The notes under the pieces are model-generated. The model did no database searches, was not told the origin of the DNA, and saw nothing but the letters and a program-made list of their open reading frames with translations. A program made the position numbers and the translations under genes. This document shows positions 12,633 through 20,264 of a DNA stretch of 30,494 bases, one piece after another. The first letter of the stretch is position 1. Each line of letters starts with the position of its first letter. This DNA comes from Patescibacteria group bacterium (GTDB taxonomy: Bacteria > Patescibacteriota > Minisyncoccia > UBA6257 > GWB1-50-10), in contig JAMCRC010000014.1 in the NCBI GenBank assembly GCA_023380415.1, positions 1-30,494 of the forward strand. Direction: 5' to 3'.

Positions 12633-13735
12633 GACCGCCGTTTTGGGGTCAAAGCTCCCGTCCGGCCGACCTGGACCACGATATCCTCGACTACCGTCGT
12701 CGCTTCCCGTGGGGAGAATTTGTAAGCGATAGCTCCGCGCGGAGCTTTGCCGACAATGCCCGCCGCCGCAAAGACCGCGTTGTCGTTAACGATGATGACC
12801 GTACCGTCGATCTCGTAATCGATATCCTCGCGGCTCACCGCCCAATGCTCGCGGAAGGCCATCACTTCCTTGAAGGTTTTGGCCCCTTTATTGTGCGGGT
12901 TTACGTTGAAACCGAGGGCTTTGAGCACCAAGTGCTCCTCTTCGTGATGTTTCTGACCGACATCCGTGACGATCGCGTACTGGAACGAGTTCAGGTGGCG
13001 GGCGGCCGTAACGCGAGGGTCGAGCTGACGGATCGATCCGGCGGCGATGTTCCGCGGATTGGCATATTCTTTTCCACCCTTCCGCCGCTGTTCGGCATTG
13101 ACCTTCTCGAACTCCTTCACGGTGATGAAGGCCTCGCCCCGGACGATGAGGCGCTTGGGCGCCAAGTTGAAGTCCTCGGGCTCTAGTCCGAGTTTTTTCA
13201 GATTCCTCGCCGCTTCTTCCTCCGGCAAGAGCCGAAGCGGGATAGCGTCGATGGTCCGCAGGTTCTGCGTGACATCCTCGCCGACGAAGCCGTCACCCCG
13301 CGTCGCTCCTTGGACCAAAACGCCGTTCTCGTATACGAGCTCTATGGCCAGCCCGTCTATTTTAAGCTCGCAATAATAAGCCGGCTCTCCCTTTTTGGCG
13401 CGGCTCTCCGGATCGTAGCCCAAAAAATCGGCGAGGCGTTTCCGCCAATCGCGCATTTCCTCTCCGCTGAAAGCGTCGTTAAAGGAGAGCATCGGCCGCT
13501 CGTGGCGGACCTTCACGAAGGCCTTCAAGGGCTTGCCGCCGACGCGCTGGGTCGGCGAATCGGGCGTAAGGAGATCGGGGTGGTCCTTCTCTATCTTCCG
13601 CAGCTCTTCCGTAAGCGAGTCGTAGATCTCGTCCGTGATCGTGGGCTCGTCCAGAACGTGGTACTCGTACCGGTACTTGTTTATTTCCGCCCGGAGCTTC
13701 TTGGCGCGTTCAGCGGCTACGTGTTTATCGGGCAT
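12605..13735 (-). CDS. ligA: NAD-dependent DNA ligase LigA, N-terminal part (before frameshift)
   Basis: LigA seals nicks with NAD+ in replication and repair. This 376-residue piece holds domain Ia (YRYEYHVLDEPTITDEIYD, binds NMN), the adenylation domain with the nucleotidyl-lysine K125 in YCELKIDGLA, GATRGDGFVGEDVTQN, NPRNIAAGSIRQLD and YEIDGTVIIVND, and the start of the OB fold (QVGRTGALTP). The frame then leaves the family after the codons ACC CCA AAA and ends in KRRSCVLSASEA. The matching C-terminal part continues in the -1 frame. The ATG lies 3 nt after the stop of the last pseudopilin gene (TAG CCG ATG), so ligA is expressed from the pilus transcript. Reconnected length is about 700 residues, normal for LigA. 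Confidence 0.92.
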   Translation of the reverse strand: MPDKHVAAERAKKLRAEINKYRYEYHVLDEPTITDEIYDSLTEELRKIEKDHPDLLTPDSPTQRVGGKPLKAFVKVRHERPMLSFNDAFSGEEMRDWRKRLADFLGYDPESRAKKGEPAYYCELKIDGLAIELVYENGVLVQGATRGDGFVGEDVTQNLRTIDAIPLRLLPEEEAARNLKKLGLEPEDFNLAPKRLIVRGEAFITVKEFEKVNAEQRRKGGKEYANPRNIAAGSIRQLDPRVTAARHLNSFQYAIVTDVGQKHHEEEHLVLKALGFNVNPHNKGAKTFKEVMAFREHWAVSREDIDYEIDGTVIIVNDNAVFAAAGIVGKAPRGAIAYKFSPREATTVVEDIVVQVGRTGALTPKRRSCVLSASEA

Positions 13736-13738
13736 CGG

Positions 13739-14113
13739 CTATTGAGAATAGATCGTCGTTTGCAGAACGCGGGACGTGCGCCCGCTCATCCCGTCCCCTT
13801 CGGACACGATGGCTCCCGTTGCGGCATCGTAGGTCACGGTCGAAGTGGCCACTGTGCCGTTCTTGAGGCCGGCGACCGGCTGATTCTCGCAGGGAGCAAG
13901 ATTGTTCCCGCTCACTTCGTAAAAATAGCAGTAGAGGCCTTGCTCCACGCCGGCGTCGGCGGAAAAAAGAGCGGCGGCCGAGCTCAAAGAATCCGTCGAT
14001 TGTTGCAGCGTGAAATACATAAGGAGCCCGGCGATGGCCGTGGCGCTCAAAATCAGGCCGCCGAGCATTACGCTTATGAGTATCATCGCTTGCCCTTTAT
14101 CGTCCTTGAGCAT
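13739..14113 (-). CDS. Pseudopilin-like membrane protein (PilX-like position)
   Basis: A 124-residue protein starting MLKDDKGQAMILISVMLGGL. One hydrophobic helix at residues 8-33 follows a short charged leader, as in minor pilins. G7 precedes Q8, so a non-canonical prepilin cleavage is possible, but there is no GFTLIE-type motif. The exterior part is Ser/Thr/Ala-rich with two Cys (FSADAGVEQGLYCYF and APCENQ), like the GspK/PilX tip components. The frame is open upstream to 14206, but the ATG at 14113 follows the preceding gene's TGA (TGATATG) and is preferred. Last pilus gene before ligA. Confidence 0.75.
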   Translation of the reverse strand: MLKDDKGQAMILISVMLGGLILSATAIAGLLMYFTLQQSTDSLSSAAALFSADAGVEQGLYCYFYEVSGNNLAPCENQPVAGLKNGTVATSTVTYDAATGAIVSEGDGMSGRTSRVLQTTIYSQ

Positions 14114-14114
14114 A

Positions 14115-14684
14115 TCAGTTGCAATTATATATCTGCGAAGAGGCATATTTGAACTTCGGCGGGACGTCTTTGGGCAGAATGCGCGAACTGACAGTCGTTT
14201 GAACATAGACCGGGTCGACGCTCGCCGCGCTGCCGGCCGCTTTTACGCCCAAAACGGCGGTTACCCGCCAAGGATAGCAGGCGTTATTAACGCTTCCCTG
14301 CCCTGCTTGGGAGACGATGAAGTTTAGATAGGCCACCACGACGTTTCCCGAAGTAATGGCGCTGTTGCCGTCGAGCAAGGCCCCGCTCGCCGAAACGCTG
14401 TAGGTCGTGAGGTCACCGGCGAAATTATAGAAAGTCAGGGCCCCTTCGCCGTTCAAGGTCGATGTCGCGAAGAGATATCCGGTCCGCATTTCCCTCGTCA
14501 TCTGCTCGACGGCCGAATTGACCTCGTTAGAAACGGCGATCAGCGTCACAAGGTGCCGTTCGCTCTTCAGGGTCTGGATGAAAGCCCCGACCGCGACGGT
14601 CGTGACTATGATGAACACCGACATGGCGACCAAAAGCTCCGCTAAAGTGAAACCGCCCCGATTGTTTTTCGATAGGTCCTTCAT
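14115..14684 (-). CDS. Minor type IV pseudopilin (PulJ/PilW-like)
   Basis: A 189-residue prepilin with leader MKDLSKNNRGG and the class III cleavage site RGG|FTLAELLVAMSVF, Glu at +5. One N-terminal hydrophobic helix is followed by a mainly beta C-terminal domain. EVNSAVEQMTREMRTGYLF resembles the helix after the pilin stem of PulJ/PilW proteins. Two Cys near the end (NNACYPW and IYNCN) may form a disulfide. It is translationally linked to its neighbours (upstream TGA is 1 nt from this ATG), between the PilV-like and PilX-like genes, the usual order of minor pilins. Confidence 0.85.
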   Translation of the reverse strand: MKDLSKNNRGGFTLAELLVAMSVFIIVTTVAVGAFIQTLKSERHLVTLIAVSNEVNSAVEQMTREMRTGYLFATSTLNGEGALTFYNFAGDLTTYSVSASGALLDGNSAITSGNVVVAYLNFIVSQAGQGSVNNACYPWRVTAVLGVKAAGSAASVDPVYVQTTVSSRILPKDVPPKFKYASSQIYNCN

Positions 14685-14685
14685 T

Positions 14686-15198
14686 TCAGCGCCAGTTCGT
14701 GAAAATATCCTCCAGATCGACCTTGTGCGAAGTTCCATCCTGCGTCCAAGTCACGATCGAGTCGACCCGCAGAGCGGTCGCCGATATTTGATTCGCGGTG
14801 ATCAAGCGGCTGTAGATGGTCGGCACGCTCGTGTCGCTGGCATCGACCTGCTGGGCGTAGAGATGCGTCGCGGGGTCGTAATAGACCTGCTCATCGGCTA
14901 TCGCGGGATTAGAATTGGGCAAAACCGTGTTATAGCTCACGGTGTAGTTCTGGCCGAATTGGAAGTCGGAGGCGAACGGCTTGCCCGCCATGTATTCGGC
15001 GTCCAATACGTTCTTCACGACCTCGATCCCCTCCGAGGCGAGATAGGAAGCTGTGAGATCGTCCGTCGCGTTGACGCTCAAATGGGAGGACCGGGCCACG
15101 AGCGTGAGAATGCCGAGCATGCCGACGAGCACCAAGCTCATAGCCACGATGGACTCGATCATCAAGCTGCCTTCGTTATTTTTTACCGGGCTATTCAT
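14686..15198 (-). CDS. Minor type IV pseudopilin (PilV/PulI-like)
   Basis: A 170-residue prepilin. The leader MNSPVKNNEG is followed by SLMIESIVAMSLVLVGMLGI; cleavage would fall after G10 with Ser at +1 and Glu at +5. This GSLMIE form is characteristic of PilV-type minor pilins, whereas GFTLIE is found in major ones. The helix is followed by a small domain with YLASEGIEVVKNVLDAEY, typical of the family. It sits between the GspH-like and PilW-like genes with a 7-nt gap upstream. Likely part of a pilus-tip priming complex that the prepilin peptidase processes. Confidence 0.85.
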   Translation of the reverse strand: MNSPVKNNEGSLMIESIVAMSLVLVGMLGILTLVARSSHLSVNATDDLTASYLASEGIEVVKNVLDAEYMAGKPFASDFQFGQNYTVSYNTVLPNSNPAIADEQVYYDPATHLYAQQVDASDTSVPTIYSRLITANQISATALRVDSIVTWTQDGTSHKVDLEDIFTNWR

Positions 15199-15205
15199 TC
15201 GCGTA

Positions 15206-15757
15206 TTAAAAACTGACCGCTCCGGTCGGGCTCACGTCCACCGTCGCCGTCTGGCCCGAGGCGAGCACTTCGAGCGTCACGGTAAAACCGTTGGTGCTCG
15301 ACGCCTCGATATACGGCGGCAGGAAGTAGATATCGTCGCTATTATCGTTTGGGAGGGAAAATACCAAGCCACTGTCCAGTTTCGCCCATCCGCCGATCGC
15401 CAATTGATTGGCCTGTCCGCTCCAGGACAAGGAGGTTTGGCCGCAATCGCTCACGCTGTTCGCAAATATCCCGTAAATGACGTAATCCGGCGACTTCCCG
15501 CCGACGAAGTGGACACCATAAGCGCAAGCCACGTTGCCGGCACTGGTGCTCGGTGCGTACTTTTCGAGGGTCATGGCCTTGGCCCGGTTCAAGGCGCCGG
15601 CCACGGTCGCCTGATCGGTCGTAAGAGCGATCTCCGCCGTATTCGAATGGTTATAAGCAATGAGCATGGCCGAAAGGACGGTCATAATGCCGATGACGAC
15701 CAGGGTCTCGATGAGAGTGAAACCCACTTCAGAATGGCGCTTAGCCGAACGCTTCAT
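15206..15757 (-). CDS. Type II/IV pseudopilin, GspH/FimT-like
   Basis: A 183-residue prepilin with a basic leader (MKRSAKRHSEVG) and the canonical site VG|FTLIETLVVIGIMTVLSAM. The C-terminal domain is Gly/Ser/Thr-rich with a TTDQATVAGALNRAKAMTLE helix, as in GspH/FimT proteins, and two Cys. It is the first gene of the minor-pilin/ligA unit. The frame continues upstream to a TTG at 15766, but TATAAT at 15766-15771 overlaps that point. The ATG at 15757 lies 8 nt from the -10 and is the better start, giving a leaderless message. Confidence 0.87.
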   Translation of the reverse strand: MKRSAKRHSEVGFTLIETLVVIGIMTVLSAMLIAYNHSNTAEIALTTDQATVAGALNRAKAMTLEKYAPSTSAGNVACAYGVHFVGGKSPDYVIYGIFANSVSDCGQTSLSWSGQANQLAIGGWAKLDSGLVFSLPNDNSDDIYFLPPYIEASSTNGFTVTLEVLASGQTATVDVSPTGAVSF

Positions 15758-15765
15758 CACGCTCA

Positions 15766-15771
15766 ATTATA
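15766..15771 (-). promoter_or_regulatory. -10 box of the minor-pilin/ligA unit
   Basis: TATAAT on the minus strand with 8 nt to the ATG at 15757. Confidence 0.55.
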
Positions 15772-15808
15772 CCCTGTACTAAAGCTCAGTTGTAGTGCGG
15801 ACCGTACG

Positions 15809-16711
15809 CTAGAGGGAAAAGAGGCGGAAGTAGCCGTTTACGATCGCCGCGCCGAAAAAGACCGTGAGCACGAATCCCAGGACGAGGATCGGAGCGAAGG
15901 GGATGCGGTCCCGCATCGTTTTTTGCCTAAGCAGAACTAAGATCACGCTTACGAATCCTCCCAATATGAAGGCGAGCATGGTGGCAAGGACTATATCCGG
16001 GAAGCCCAGGACAAAACCGGCCGCAACGGCCAGCTTCACGTCCCCAAGGCCCATTCCCCGTCCCCGGCTCACCGCCACCAGGATCCCGAAGAGCGAACCG
16101 CCGAAGGCCAATCCGATCAAATGGGTTACGACGGGATTCGACCAGGGCGAGAATAAAAGCTCGTACTGTTCAAGGAAGGACGTCCGAAAAGGAAAAAGAA
16201 GGTCGCCGTGGCCGGCAACAATGTAGACGATCACGACTCCGAGCAGGACAAGAAGCAGGTTCAATTCGTTCGGAATGACGTAATGGCGAAGGTCGATCGC
16301 CGTCATAACGAGCCAAACGAGAAAGACGACTATCCAGGCCCCTACCAGGCAGTAATACCAGAAAGGCAAAGCGAAGGCGGCGAAAAGGACGCTGCTTTTC
16401 ACGTAGAATGAGTTCAAAAAAATCGGCAGGCCGGCGAAAATGGCGCCGCCCAAGAACTCGACCAGGGGGTATTGGATCGAAAGTCCATGTCCGCAAATCC
16501 GGCATTTCCCTCCCTGGACCAAATAACTGACTATCGGCACGAGTTCCAGGGCCCCGAGGACGTGGCCGCAATACGGGCAATGGGAACGGCCGCCCAGCCG
16601 TTTGCCGTCGAAAAGGCGACCTTGCGGCGTGTAGCGAAAGATAAGGACGTTCAAAAAACTGCCGATGGCGGCGCCGAAAATAAAAGCCAGTATATAGAAC
16701 AAAGCGGTCAT
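15809..16711 (-). CDS. pilD: Prepilin peptidase (PilD, A24 family)
   Basis: A 300-residue polytopic aspartic protease that cleaves prepilin leaders and often N-methylates the new N-terminus. The N-terminal segment FGAAIGSFLNVLIFRYTP is followed by two CxxC pairs in a cytoplasmic loop (CPYCGH and CRICGH), as in bifunctional PilD enzymes. The catalytic Asp residues are visible in MTAIDLRHYVIPNE and in GMGLGDVKLAVAAG, the GxGD motif. About eight TM segments are predicted. The ATG at 16711 follows the TAA of the pilin gene with AAGGAG directly before it at an unusually short spacing, which suggests coupled translation. Its substrates are the six prepilin-like proteins encoded around it. Confidence 0.95.
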   Translation of the reverse strand: MTALFYILAFIFGAAIGSFLNVLIFRYTPQGRLFDGKRLGGRSHCPYCGHVLGALELVPIVSYLVQGGKCRICGHGLSIQYPLVEFLGGAIFAGLPIFLNSFYVKSSVLFAAFALPFWYYCLVGAWIVVFLVWLVMTAIDLRHYVIPNELNLLLVLLGVVIVYIVAGHGDLLFPFRTSFLEQYELLFSPWSNPVVTHLIGLAFGGSLFGILVAVSRGRGMGLGDVKLAVAAGFVLGFPDIVLATMLAFILGGFVSVILVLLRQKTMRDRIPFAPILVLGFVLTVFFGAAIVNGYFRLFSL

Positions 16712-16716
16712 TCTCC

Positions 16717-17196
16717 TTAGGAGGCCGGGCAACCGCCCTGGACCCCGTCCGGATTGGTGAGCGTGGTCACGGCGTGACCGCCGCTGTCGACGCAGTAATA
16801 CTGGGCCTCATTGGACTGCGGCCCGCCTTGAGCGTTCAGGACGGAGAACACGGTGTACCAAGTATAGGGCGGATAAATAGATTTCTCGATGTAGAGACCG
16901 CCGCCTTGCGCGGCGATATCCGAAGCAAGCGATTGGAGATTTGGATCGGTGATCGAAGAGATATTGTCCGGCCGCACGGCCTGCAAAGAAGAGTAACTGC
17001 CGTTCACGGCCGAGGCCTCGGCGATAGCCCGGGCCTGGTTGACCTCCTCGATTATCCTGGCGTCTTTGGCTTTGTTCCGAGCCGGCCCCAGGGCCGTTAG
17101 AATCACCGAAGAAAGGATACCAATGATGGCGACCACCACCAGCATTTCGATAAGGGTGAATCCCCCGGTCTTCCCTTCTCCAGAAAATGGTCTCAT
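16717..17196 (-). CDS. Type IV major-type pilin, paralog 1
   Basis: A 159-residue prepilin. The leader MRPFSGEGKTGG is followed by FTLIEMLVVVAIIGILSSV, the canonical class III signal with Glu at +5. The helix end and following segment (ALGPARNKAKDARIIEEVNQ) are nearly the same as in the pilin at 17340-17756, so the two are paralogs. The C-terminal domain is short, with a two-cysteine loop (YYCVDSGG to GGCPAS) that probably forms the pilin D-region disulfide. It is co-transcribed with the prepilin peptidase. An extended -10 (TGC-TATCAT) lies 12 nt upstream of the ATG, giving a very short leader. Copy C of the intergenic repeat sits just upstream. Confidence 0.92.
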   Translation of the reverse strand: MRPFSGEGKTGGFTLIEMLVVVAIIGILSSVILTALGPARNKAKDARIIEEVNQARAIAEASAVNGSYSSLQAVRPDNISSITDPNLQSLASDIAAQGGGLYIEKSIYPPYTWYTVFSVLNAQGGPQSNEAQYYCVDSGGHAVTTLTNPDGVQGGCPAS

Positions 17197-17208
17197 ACGT
17201 TCTTTCTA

Positions 17209-17217
17209 ATGATAGCA
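17209..17217 (-). promoter_or_regulatory. Extended -10 of pilin paralog 1
   Basis: TGC-TATCAT followed by TAGAA, closely similar to the element in front of paralog 2 (TGC-TATAAT followed by TAGAA). Confidence 0.55.
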
Positions 17218-17228
17218 AATCGACCGGA

Positions 17229-17290
17229 TAAAGGATATTCACCGCGGGACACCGAACCCTTTCGTTGCCTCGCTGCCCTCGGCGATAAAA
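17229..17290 (-). repeat. Intergenic repeat, copy C (lacks the central palindrome)
   Basis: The reverse complement reads ATCGCCGAGGGCAGCGAGG, CAACGAAAGGG and CCCGCGGTGAATATCC, matching both ends of copies A and B. The ~42 nt with the GATATTC palindrome are missing exactly between the two GAGC/GGCAGCGAG direct repeats of the full copies. Confidence 0.7.
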
Positions 17291-17300
17291 CTAAATGAAA

Positions 17301-17325
17301 GACCGGCGGTTTCTCGCCGCCGGTC
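17301..17325 (-). terminator. Terminator of pilin paralog 2
   Basis: A 9-bp stem, GACCGGCGG with its complement, around a 7-nt loop, then TTTCATTT on the minus strand, 14 nt past the stop codon. The T tract is imperfect, which may allow readthrough. Confidence 0.7.
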
Positions 17326-17339
17326 CAAACAAGCCCGAT

Positions 17340-17756
17340 CTAGCAACCGCCTCCACTGGATGCGTTGCTTGATGTTTTGCCGGTCGTATCCACGCAGTAG
17401 TTGCCGCCGGCGTTCAGGGATGAAGAGTAGGCCGCCTGGGTCTTTGCGGTGTTGCAAGTGACCGCCAGGGTTCCGCCTTGGTTCGTGATGTCCGTGTCCA
17501 GGGCACCAAAATTTGCGGCTGCCGCGGCACAGTCGGTGTACTGGCCGGTGGTGGCATCATAATCCGTCTCGCCGATGGCCCGGACCTGATTGACATCCGA
17601 GATTATCCTCGTATCTTTGGCTTTCGTCCGCGAAGGACCGAGAGCCGTGAGCACGACGGCCGACAGAATGCCGATCATCGCGATCACCACGAGCATTTCG
17701 ATGAGAGTGAAGCCTCCTTTTTCCTTAAACATTCCAATATTTATATTATCGACCAT
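17340..17756 (-). CDS. Type IV major-type pilin, paralog 2
   Basis: A prepilin of 138 residues from the ATG at 17756, or 130 from the internal ATG at 17732 (MFKEKGG). The site KGG|FTLIEMLVVIAMIGILSAV is canonical and is followed by ALGPSRTKAKDTRIISDVNQ. The mature C-terminal part is very small, with four Cys (DCAAAA, VTCNTAK, YCVDTTG and a terminal GGGC), which predicts one or two disulfides. The last residues are Ser/Gly-rich. It has its own strong extended -10 and its own terminator, unlike paralog 1, which is coupled to the peptidase, so it may be the main structural pilin (inference). No Shine-Dalgarno is found for either start. Confidence 0.9.
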   Translation of the reverse strand: MVDNINIGMFKEKGGFTLIEMLVVIAMIGILSAVVLTALGPSRTKAKDTRIISDVNQVRAIGETDYDATTGQYTDCAAAAANFGALDTDITNQGGTLAVTCNTAKTQAAYSSSLNAGGNYCVDTTGKTSSNASSGGGC

Positions 17757-17769
17757 TTAAGTTGTTCTA

Positions 17770-17778
17770 ATTATAGCA
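17770..17778 (-). promoter_or_regulatory. Extended -10 of pilin paralog 2
   Basis: TGC-TATAAT on the minus strand, 13 nt before the ATG at 17756. Confidence 0.6.
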
Positions 17779-17796
17779 CACTCCGTCTAACCGGCC

Positions 17797-19002
17797 CTAG
17801 AACGTCTGCGACAGGTCGTAAATTGGCAGAAGAATGGAGGCGAAAAGAATGGCTATGATTATGCCGATCACGACCATGAGTATCGGCTGGATCAGCTCGA
17901 CCAGGTTATCGACGGTATTTTCCACCTCGCGGCTGTAGAAATCATTGACCTTGCCCAAAAGATCCTCGAGCCGGCCGGTCGATTCCCCGACCGAGATGAG
18001 CTGCGAGACCAGGGGCGGGAACTCTTCCATCGGAGACAAGGCCTGGGAAAGGAGTTTGCCCTTCCGTATCTGCTCCGCCGCGTCGCGCAAAAGTTCGGCG
18101 TAGACGGTGTTGCCTATCGTGTGCGACGATATTTCGACCGCTTGAGGAATGGTAAGTCCGCCCTTGATGAGCACCCGGGCGGATTCGGCAAAGCGGGCGA
18201 TGTAGAGCTTTTGGAAGAGCGGACCGACGATCGGCGTCTTCAAGGTAAGCGTGTCGAGAACGGCCTTACCCTCGTTCGTCTGGAAGTAATCCAGAAGGAG
18301 GATGACGACGGCAATGAGCGCTATCGCGATGACCCACCACCAAGCGGACATGAACTGGCTCATGCCCAAGAGCAATTGGGTGAAGAACGGCAGAGCGACA
18401 TGGGATTGGGCGAAGATAGGCGTTATCTGCGGAAAGACCATCGTCACCATGACGGCCACGACGACCACGAAAAGGACGACGACGAAGGCCGGATAGGTCA
18501 GGGCGTTCTTGACCTTGGCGATCAGGGTCGCTTGCTTTTCCGAGTAGTCGGCCAAGAAGTTCAAAACCTCGGAAAGGCGGCCGGTGACCTCGGCTGACTT
18601 CACCATATTCACGTAAAAATCGGAGAAAATGTTCTTATGCCGCTCCAGGGCCTGTGAAAGGGAAAACCCGGAGTCGATATCATTCGCGATCGCCGCCACC
18701 GCCTCTTTCAGGACCGGCTTGGTCGTCTGCTTGTAAAGATTGGCCAAGCTGTCGGCTAGGGGCACCTGCGAAGCGAGCAGGGTCGCGAACTGGCGGGTGA
18801 AGATCATGATATCCTGCGACTTCACCCGGTTGAATATGCCGGCAAGCCGATCGTACCAAGCGCCCTTGGTCTCCTCCTCCAAGCTGAGGACGAAAAGCTG
18901 ATGCCCCAAAAGGATGCTCAAAGCCGCATCGCGGTTCGAGGCCTCGACATTCCCCACTTGGAGCTCGCCCTCCTTGGTCCTGGCTTTGTACTGGAATTTC
19001 AT
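17797..19002 (-). CDS. pilC: Type IV pilus inner-membrane platform protein PilC
   Basis: A 401-residue GspF/PilC protein. From MKFQYKARTKEGELQVGNVE it has the N-terminal cytoplasmic domain, then two copies of the T2SSF domain (FTRQFATLLASQVPLADSL near residue 76 and FAESARVLIKGGLTIPQAVE in the second half). Three TM segments are visible, near 150-185 (AFVVVLFVVVVAVMVTMVF), in the middle (WWWVIAIALIAVVILLL) and at the C-terminus (LMVVIGIIIAILFASILLPI). It is the rotor-like platform on which PilB and PilT act. The frame is open to 19062, but the added residues are basic and fall in an inverted-repeat region, so the ATG at 19002 is chosen. That start has no strong Shine-Dalgarno. Confidence 0.95.
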   Translation of the reverse strand: MKFQYKARTKEGELQVGNVEASNRDAALSILLGHQLFVLSLEEETKGAWYDRLAGIFNRVKSQDIMIFTRQFATLLASQVPLADSLANLYKQTTKPVLKEAVAAIANDIDSGFSLSQALERHKNIFSDFYVNMVKSAEVTGRLSEVLNFLADYSEKQATLIAKVKNALTYPAFVVVLFVVVVAVMVTMVFPQITPIFAQSHVALPFFTQLLLGMSQFMSAWWWVIAIALIAVVILLLDYFQTNEGKAVLDTLTLKTPIVGPLFQKLYIARFAESARVLIKGGLTIPQAVEISSHTIGNTVYAELLRDAAEQIRKGKLLSQALSPMEEFPPLVSQLISVGESTGRLEDLLGKVNDFYSREVENTVDNLVELIQPILMVVIGIIIAILFASILLPIYDLSQTF

Positions 19003-19119
19003 CCCGTTAGAAGCAGATCGCGATCGCTTGAATGCGAACTGGATTGTTATTATTTCGACCAAATTCCATATTATTTGCGAATACCCGGTTGAAGGCGCGA
19101 TCGCGGCTTCTAACGGGAT
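19001..19119. repeat. 119-bp inverted-repeat element between pilT and pilC
   Basis: The ends are a 14-nt perfect inverted repeat, ATCCCGTTAGAAGC, each arm followed by an offset CGCGATCGC, with about 67 AT-rich nt between. The left end overlaps the pilC start codon. A possible promoter, TTCAAC-17-TATGGA (19065-19093, minus strand), lies inside. It could be a small mobile (MITE-like) element or a regulatory cruciform. Confidence 0.6.
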
Positions 19120-19139
19120 TCATTTCCCCTTATTATAAC

Positions 19140-20219
19140 TCACGTCCGCTCCAAGAGTATCCGGAGCTCGGCTGGGTTCAAGGAATAGGTTTCGGCCTCT
19201 TCAAGCGATATTTCCTTGCGTTTTACGAGATTAACGAGCGACCGGTTGAGCGATATCATCCCCTCCTGGATGCTCGTTTCGATCACGAGATCGATCTGGT
19301 AGATCTTACGCTCGCGAATAAGGTTCCGGATGGCCGGATTCACGAGCATTATCTCGGCCGCCGGAATGCGGCCGCCGCCGAGGCGCGGGATGAGACGCTC
19401 CGAAACGATGGCGACGAGAGTCGAGGCGAGCTGGGAGATTATCTGGCCCTGCTGGTTCGGCGGAAAACTATCGATGACGCGGTCGATGGTCTGGGAGGCG
19501 GAGTTGGTGTGAAGGGTCGAGAAGACCAGGTGTCCGGTCTCGGCGGCCGTCATGGCCGTGGAGATCGTCTCCGGGTCGCGCATTTCGCCGATCATCATCA
19601 CGTCGGGGTCCTGGCGCAAGACCGCCCGCAGGGCGTCGTGGAATGAGAGGGTGTCGGACCCGACCTCGCGCTGAGATACGATGCAGCGGTCCTGGGAGAA
19701 CACGTACTCGATCGGGTCTTCGACGGTGATGATGTGGTCGTTCCGGGTATGGTTGACCTCGTCGAGGAGAGCGGCCAAAGTCGTCGATTTGCCGTGGCCG
19801 GCCGGACCGACGACGAGAATGAAGCCCTGGTTCAACTTGACGAAGTCGTGCAGGAGCGGCGGCAGATTCAACTCCTCGATGGTGCGGATCTGGGCCGGGA
19901 TCAGCCGCAGCGCCGCGGCCATGAACCCGCGCTGATAATAGGTGTTCACCCGGAAACGGGCCTTATCCTCGTAATTGAACGAGAAGTCCAGCTGTTTTTC
20001 GGTGAGAAAGGTCTTTTTTTGTTCCTCGGAAAGAAGGGCCAGGACCAATCCTTCGGCCTCGTCCTTCGTCAGGATGGATTCCTGAGCCAAAGGGATAAGA
20101 ACGCTGTCGACTCGGATGGTCGGCCGCCGGCCGACCGCAAGGTGGAGGTCCGACGCGTTCTGCTTCGCCGTCTGCAACAGAAGATCGTTCAGCTTATCCT
20201 TATAGTTGGTGATGGGCAT
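19140..20219 (-). CDS. pilT: Type IV pilus retraction ATPase PilT
   Basis: A 359-residue secretion ATPase. The N-terminal PAS-like domain starts MPITNYKDKLNDLLLQTA with ASDLHLAVGRRPTIRVDS, typical of PilT. The core has Walker A GPAGHGKSTT near 136-145 (most PilT proteins read GPTGSGKST; the His is unusual), TVEDPIEYVF (Asp box), SQREVGSDTLSFHDALRAVLRQDPDVMMIGEMRD (Walker B) and the His box TGHLVFSTLHTNSA. The C-terminal part has ISLNRSLVNLVKRKEISLEEA, matching the PilT tail. Length is normal. It has its own possible promoter with a palindrome over the -35. With PilB it drives pilus extension-retraction, hence twitching or DNA uptake. Confidence 0.95.
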   Translation of the reverse strand: MPITNYKDKLNDLLLQTAKQNASDLHLAVGRRPTIRVDSVLIPLAQESILTKDEAEGLVLALLSEEQKKTFLTEKQLDFSFNYEDKARFRVNTYYQRGFMAAALRLIPAQIRTIEELNLPPLLHDFVKLNQGFILVVGPAGHGKSTTLAALLDEVNHTRNDHIITVEDPIEYVFSQDRCIVSQREVGSDTLSFHDALRAVLRQDPDVMMIGEMRDPETISTAMTAAETGHLVFSTLHTNSASQTIDRVIDSFPPNQQGQIISQLASTLVAIVSERLIPRLGGGRIPAAEIMLVNPAIRNLIRERKIYQIDLVIETSIQEGMISLNRSLVNLVKRKEISLEEAETYSLNPAELRILLERT

Positions 20220-20235
20220 GTGCTATTTCCCTATA

Positions 20236-20264
20236 ATCATACACGAAAACGTCCGGGAGTTGAA
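20236..20264 (-). promoter_or_regulatory. Putative pilT promoter with palindromic -35 region
   Basis: TTCAAC (20259-20264), 17-nt spacer, TATGAT (20236-20241) on the minus strand. The -35 is the centre of CGGGAGTT-GAACTCCCG (20254-20270). A second stem, CCGTGGG/CCCACGG (20268-20295), overlaps it by 3 nt. Confidence 0.5.
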
